Below are positions 60,493 through 64,000 of a stretch of DNA of 64,000 nucleotides, piece after piece (the stretch's first letter is position 1; each line of letters opens with the position of its first letter). The notes beneath the pieces were generated by a model. It did no database searches. It saw nothing but the letters and a program-made list of their open reading frames with translations, and was not told the DNA's origin. The position numbers and the translations under genes are program-made. Source of the DNA: Homarus americanus (lineage: Eukaryota; Arthropoda; Malacostraca; Decapoda; Nephropidae); contig NW_024748870.1 in NCBI RefSeq assembly GCF_018991925.1, forward strand, positions 638,187-702,186, in the 5' to 3' direction.

Positions 60493-60798
60493 ATGACGTC
60501 AGCATCAGGCTTTATACCCACTAATCACATATCACTTGGCATGGTCTACGTAGGTATTACTTCTGTCACCACGAACATGACGCAACAGCACATAATTACT
60601 CGCGGTCAAATAATCGCCCTCCAAGAAGAAGGCCTTACGGAGCATGCCATCGCGGATCGACTTGCTGTTTCAACTTCATGTGTGAAGAGGTGGATCAAGA
60701 GATATGCTGAAACTAGTGTTTTAACTGATTTGGGTATATATGAAAATTTCAGACTGAATAAGGATATAAGCATATCTAAGATATTTATTTTTATATAA
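60493..60798 (+). pseudogene. Tc1/mariner-type transposase HTH fragment
   Basis: Residues about 35-76 (ITRGQIIALQEEGLTEHAIADRLAVSTSCVKRWIKRY) form the paired-like helix-turn-helix that Tc1/mariner transposases use to bind their TIRs. The similarity stops near LTD, where the family normally continues into GR-rich linker and the second HTH. The rest is unrelated AT-rich sequence. No DDE/D core and no TIR pair are visible. A splice to a distant exon is possible but unsupported. Confidence 0.6.
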
Positions 60799-60999
60799 AT
60801 GCTGTAATAATGTTATGATTTTGAAGGTTATAAAGATTATGGGTGTATGCTATTGCGTTAATGGTATACCAGGTTATGACACAGGAAATCCAAAAACATT
60901 ATTGCCCCCCACTCAGCTTTTATGACAAATGATTCAAATGAAATTGGCATAAAGACCCATAACTTTCGGTGATGCGTACCAAAGTATCAGAAATAAAGT

Positions 61000-62217
61000 A
61001 CCTCGAGCAGTTAGAAATTCCAGACGTAACTATTATACAAATAAGCTCCAGTCAGCATCAGGCGACAGTAAAAAAAACTGGAATGTCATAAATTCTATTC
61101 AGAACAGGAACACTCATCCTTCGGCCCCCCACTCAGCTTTTATGATAAATGTTTCAGTTGTAAAGGAACCCTCCCCCATTGCCAACCACTTCAATTAATA
61201 TTTTATTAATGTTGGCAAAAATCTTGCAGAGAGCATCCCTGATCACTATGAGGAATTTAGAGCCTACCTGCAAAACAGACAGCAAAATGAGCTGTTCTTA
61301 TCCCCTATCACAGCAGATGAATTACTGGCCATCATAAAAATGTCCAAAGATGCAGCAGCAGGCGAAGACAATGTAACAATGAGCATCATTAAGAAAGTAG
61401 CCCACTTGTTACTATCTGTTCACCTACAAATTTGTAACTCCTCCTTCACTAGTGGTGTCTTTCCGGATAAACTGAAAATTGCTAAAGTTCACCCAGCATA
61501 TAAAAAATCTGGGGACAAAGGTCTCTTCAAGAATTCCCGCCCCCTATCAGTCCTCCCAGCCTTGAGTAAGATACTGGAAAAGCTAGCATGTAATAGACTA
61601 AATTCCTTCTGCAGTGCCAATAACATCTTTTCAGACTCCCAGTTTGGATTTAGAGCTAGAAGGTCGACTGAGAGTGCTCTGCTATCCTTATTAATGACAT
61701 CTTAAATTCCTTTGATGGCAGTCAGTTCACAGTCGGTATATTCTTAGACCTCTCTAAGGCCTTCGATACTGTCGACCATACCATCCTCCTTTCAAAGCTT
61801 GAACATTACGGCGTCAGGGGCCTATCCCACAATTGGTTTACTTCATATCTGTCCAGGAGGATGCAGTATGTCTGCTATAATAATCACCAATCTGACTCCT
61901 CACCAATCTTGCATAGCGTCCACCAAGGTTCCAATCTCGGTCCAGTACTGTTTTTGTTGTACATAAACGACATAGTCCACGCCATCACACTCATAAAATA
62001 CAACTTATTTGCAGACGATAGTAATCTCTATGCCAGCAACTCAGACCTCCATTCCTTGATGAGAACTATGAACACTGAATTAACTAAAGTCAGGATCTGG
62101 TTAATACTTAATAAACTGACCTTAAACCTTGAGAAAACCCACGATACGATCTTTCACAGAAGGAAAAACTTACCCCCAGACTTGGATCCCCTGTACCTTG
62201 GTAATACAGTCCTCAAA
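61000..62217 (+). pseudogene. LINE reverse transcriptase, 3'-truncated (jockey/CR1-like)
   Basis: 61340-61705 has SKDAAAGEDNVTMSIIKK, KIAKVHPAYKKSGDKGLFKNSRPLSVLPALSKILEKL and SQFGFRARRST. After a frameshift, VGIFLDLSKAFDTVDH (Asp) lies near 61735. 61861-62214 has SVHQGSNLGPVLFLLYINDI, catalytic FADDS and LTLNLEKTH. Coding similarity ends abruptly at GNTVLK (62214), where a perfect hairpin and GACA-type repeat begin. A LINE missing its 3' end is unusual and implies a later rearrangement or insertion. Confidence 0.85.
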
Positions 62218-62252
62218 CTGTTCTGGGCAGCCGTTTCGGCTGCCCAGAACAG
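62218..62252. repeat. perfect 16-bp hairpin at LINE breakpoint
   Basis: CTGTTCTGGGCAGCCG, loop TTT, then its exact reverse complement CGGCTGCCCAGAACAG. No mismatches. Confidence 0.95.
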
Positions 62253-62300
62253 AGAGACAAACAGAAAGACAGACGGACAGACGACAGACAGACAGTCCTA
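62253..62300. repeat. imperfect (GACA)n
   Basis: AGACAAACAGAAAGACAGACGGACAGACG-type repeat following the hairpin. Confidence 0.8.
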
Positions 62301-62449
62301 TAGTATATTAGATACTCACTTGGTCGGCCGACACTACATGAAGTGACTGTTACTTGGGGGTGGGGTGATCACAAGTGTAGAGCACTTGGCCCCATAAGGG
62401 CGAGAGTCTCAATGCCACCCCTGCCAAAGTAGGCCTATCGACACTGGCA

Positions 62450-62565
62450 CTGGCACCTGGCACCTGCTGTAGCCGCCCATCCAAATACTCACAAAACCTC
62501 GCTTGGTGATCGCCGATGAACACACGGGATATTTGCGATTAATGCCGTAAGGGATGAGAAGAACC
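62450..62565 (-). pseudogene. possible 5S rRNA-like fragment
   Basis: GCCGCCCATCCAAATACTCAC followed by GCTTGGTGATCG resembles the reverse complement of the 5S internal region (GTACTTGGATGGG and CGATCACC). The match is short and diverged. It may be a 5S-derived SINE head or chance. Confidence 0.25.
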
Positions 62566-62954
62566 TTCGGTGACGATGCTTAGGGTGACATCCGATATTC
62601 ACCGACAAACTGTGAAATTCCCGCTCCTACACTCCGAATATGTCCCCACCAATAACCTAAGGTACCGGTTGATAGATAGACTCACAGATAGAAACAGAGT
62701 TTCCTTCAGTAAAATTGTCATATAAATTCTCATTGTTTCAGCATGTAATAGAGAGTGCAGGTATACATGCATTGTATGTAGATTGTTTTCTCTGTGAGAG
62801 TGTAGCTGTACAACTCTTGGGTTAGCATTATAAACCAGCATCTAGAACTTTCAATGACGGGGTCAGTTAATATTCGCTTGGCTCAGCTGTAAGGTTACAT
62901 ACTTATATATACTGTATGTTTTTGTTTTATTTACTACCTATTAAGTAGATACAA

Positions 62955-63140
62955 CGTTTGACTTCTGTTTCAGGGGTCGGTAGTTCGATTACCGAGTGCT
63001 GTAAATGGATACCTAAGTTTATAACTTGGGGAAGTGAATGCGGTCGAGTGCAGTACCGGCCAAGCTTATTCCTTTGTACCAAATGCAGTCATGCCTATGG
63101 GACTTGCTTTCACTTTTCACTGTCATTAACCAGCTTGATG
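62955..63140 (+). repeat. possible tRNA-derived SINE fragment
   Basis: GGTAGTTCGATTACC (62980-62994) resembles a tRNA B box with its T-arm stem. No A box or cloverleaf is evident upstream. Confidence 0.25.
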
Positions 63141-63213
63141 GAACATCCCAATAGGGGTTAAAAAATGATGATAATAATGTTTTCATCATTCTTAACAATT
63201 CCTCTTCCAACAG

Positions 63214-63291
63214 GTTGCCTCATGATGGTGTATATGAACAGACTAGTGTGGACACTCCTGGTGGTGACCCTAACCATCGCTCCTTACATAG
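63214..63291 (+). CDS. candidate host exon encoding a signal peptide
   Basis: A pyrimidine-rich tract and acceptor (TTCCTCTTCCAACAG, to 63213) precede the exon. A consensus donor GTAAGT starts at 63292. Translation from ATG 63222 gives 23 residues plus one base (phase 1). They begin MMVYMNR and continue with a hydrophobic LVWTLLVVTLTIA, a typical n-region and h-region of a secretory signal. Two further in-frame Met codons (63225 and 63234) could serve. A 5' untranslated exon upstream and mature-protein exons beyond the window are implied. No partner exon is seen in the remaining 700 bp. This is the only stretch whose structure suggests a host gene rather than an element. Confidence 0.4.
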
Positions 63292-63735
63292 GTAAGTACA
63301 TTAAGCATGCGAAAGTGGTTCCTGCAGGGATTTATGTGAAGGGTTTCGGATTCTGGGTGAGCAGAAATACTATAGAGTCACTCGAAAAAATAATAAAACC
63401 AAACACACTTTAGGACTGTTGTTAATTGGCAATACATGACTTATACAGATTGAAATCTTATTGAATCCCTTAAACAACATAAAGTAATGAAGCAAAGTTT
63501 GTTGTCATACGTTACCACCCATTGAGTATTCAATCTTTTCACCTAGTTTTTTGTCTCCCCTACCCAGTCCTTTATATCCCATTCTCTAGCCATCTGTGTC
63601 TCCATTTCTAGTCTTTGTGTTCCTCCTTCCGACAGCGACTGGAAGTTGGCAATTGAAGTAAAGTGCTCTATAGCCCTCCTGTAACGCTATAAAAATATTA
63701 TCTATTTGGCCATCAGTATAGCGCTTTAGTTATAT
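63292..63735. other. putative intron sequence, no further gene seen
   Basis: Ordinary AT-rich sequence. No coding similarity. Confidence 0.4.
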
Positions 63736-63990
63736 ACAATTTTTTTTTTTTTTACGTGGCCTCCAGCCTCCCCCCAATAGCCACACCTTCGCCGCCATTT
63801 TATTACCTTAATATTAAATATCCTAATACATGAGTTAGTTGAGCCGACCGAAGGGGAGAGAAGGACAGTCGACATCTCATCCAGGCTGTAACATAACTTC
63901 TGGACTGCTGCTATTGTTCGGAGATCACCTCCGCGAGTCTGGCGTAGAAACATCTTGCACTTGGTCCCATCCCACCAGAGGTTGTGAACA
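63736..63990 (-). repeat. SINE-like repeat with poly(A) (minus strand)
   Basis: On the minus strand the unit ends CTGGAGGCCACGT followed by an A-run (plus-strand T-run at 63740-63753). The same junction occurs at 35941-35959 beside the second gap. The body (63767-63990) has no coding similarity. Confidence 0.5.
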
Positions 63991-64000
63991 CTAGAGGAGT

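Noticed and set aside
62450..62565. Functional 5S rRNA gene
   Set aside because: Only short internal matches with many differences. Kept only as a low-confidence fragment.

Overview
This is a gene-poor window of a large, repeat-dominated animal genome, most likely a decapod crustacean (crayfish- or shrimp-like). The pointers are degenerate (TTAGG)n arthropod telomere-type repeats, CR1-like LINEs with an 8-bp TTCTTATG 3' tail, several I-type LINEs with RNase H, arthropod-type orphan transposase families, and remains of a large dsDNA virus. The species call is inference. Almost every recognisable open reading frame belongs to a mobile element or viral relic, and nearly all are broken. I found no tRNA, intact rRNA or CRISPR. 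The only plausible host coding exon is a short signal-peptide-like exon near 63.2 kb.

Layout. 0-4.9 kb: a truncated CR1-like LINE inside a minisatellite, TTAGG repeats, a 60-bp tandem repeat, microsatellites, and a TIR-flanked element (2.65-4.44 kb) with a decayed ORF of an arthropod multi-copy family. 4.9-5.0 kb is a gap. 5.15-6.08 kb looks like a solo LTR. 6.4-10.6 kb plus 16.2-16.5 kb is an AT-rich viral block on the minus strand with a flap-endonuclease (FEN1/XPG)-like gene and a broken family-B DNA polymerase. It is split by a PIF/Harbinger transposon (10644-16178, TTA target duplication), itself split by a Ty3/gypsy retrotransposon (10696-15200, CCGG duplication). This is a three-level nest.

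16.6-31.2 kb: two decayed I-type LINEs (17.2-19.6 and 28.0-30.7 kb), a complete TIR transposon with a 9-bp target duplication and an orphan transposase-like gene (20892-23922), a CR1-like LINE with an SGNH-type ORF1, EN and RT on the minus strand (23.9-27.6 kb), and dispersed repeats. 31.7-32.8 kb is a 19-bp minisatellite. 33.0-35.7 kb is a third orphan element with long TIRs. A gap and an (AT)n tract follow. 36.6-39.5 kb shows no gene.

39.5-44.3 kb: a second gypsy element, again with integrase sequence upstream of reverse transcriptase. 46.0-51.4 kb and 52.1-56.8 kb: two nearly full-length I-type LINEs, each with ORF1 and EN-RT-RNase H ORF2 carrying only a few disabling changes. 57.1-60.2 kb: two unrelated LINEs head to head. 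60.5 kb: a Tc1/mariner HTH fragment. 61.0-62.2 kb: another LINE ending at a perfect hairpin. The last 1.5 kb holds short-repeat relics and the candidate host exon.

These genes do not form a shared pathway. The window records successive insertions whose order can be read from nesting and target-site duplications.
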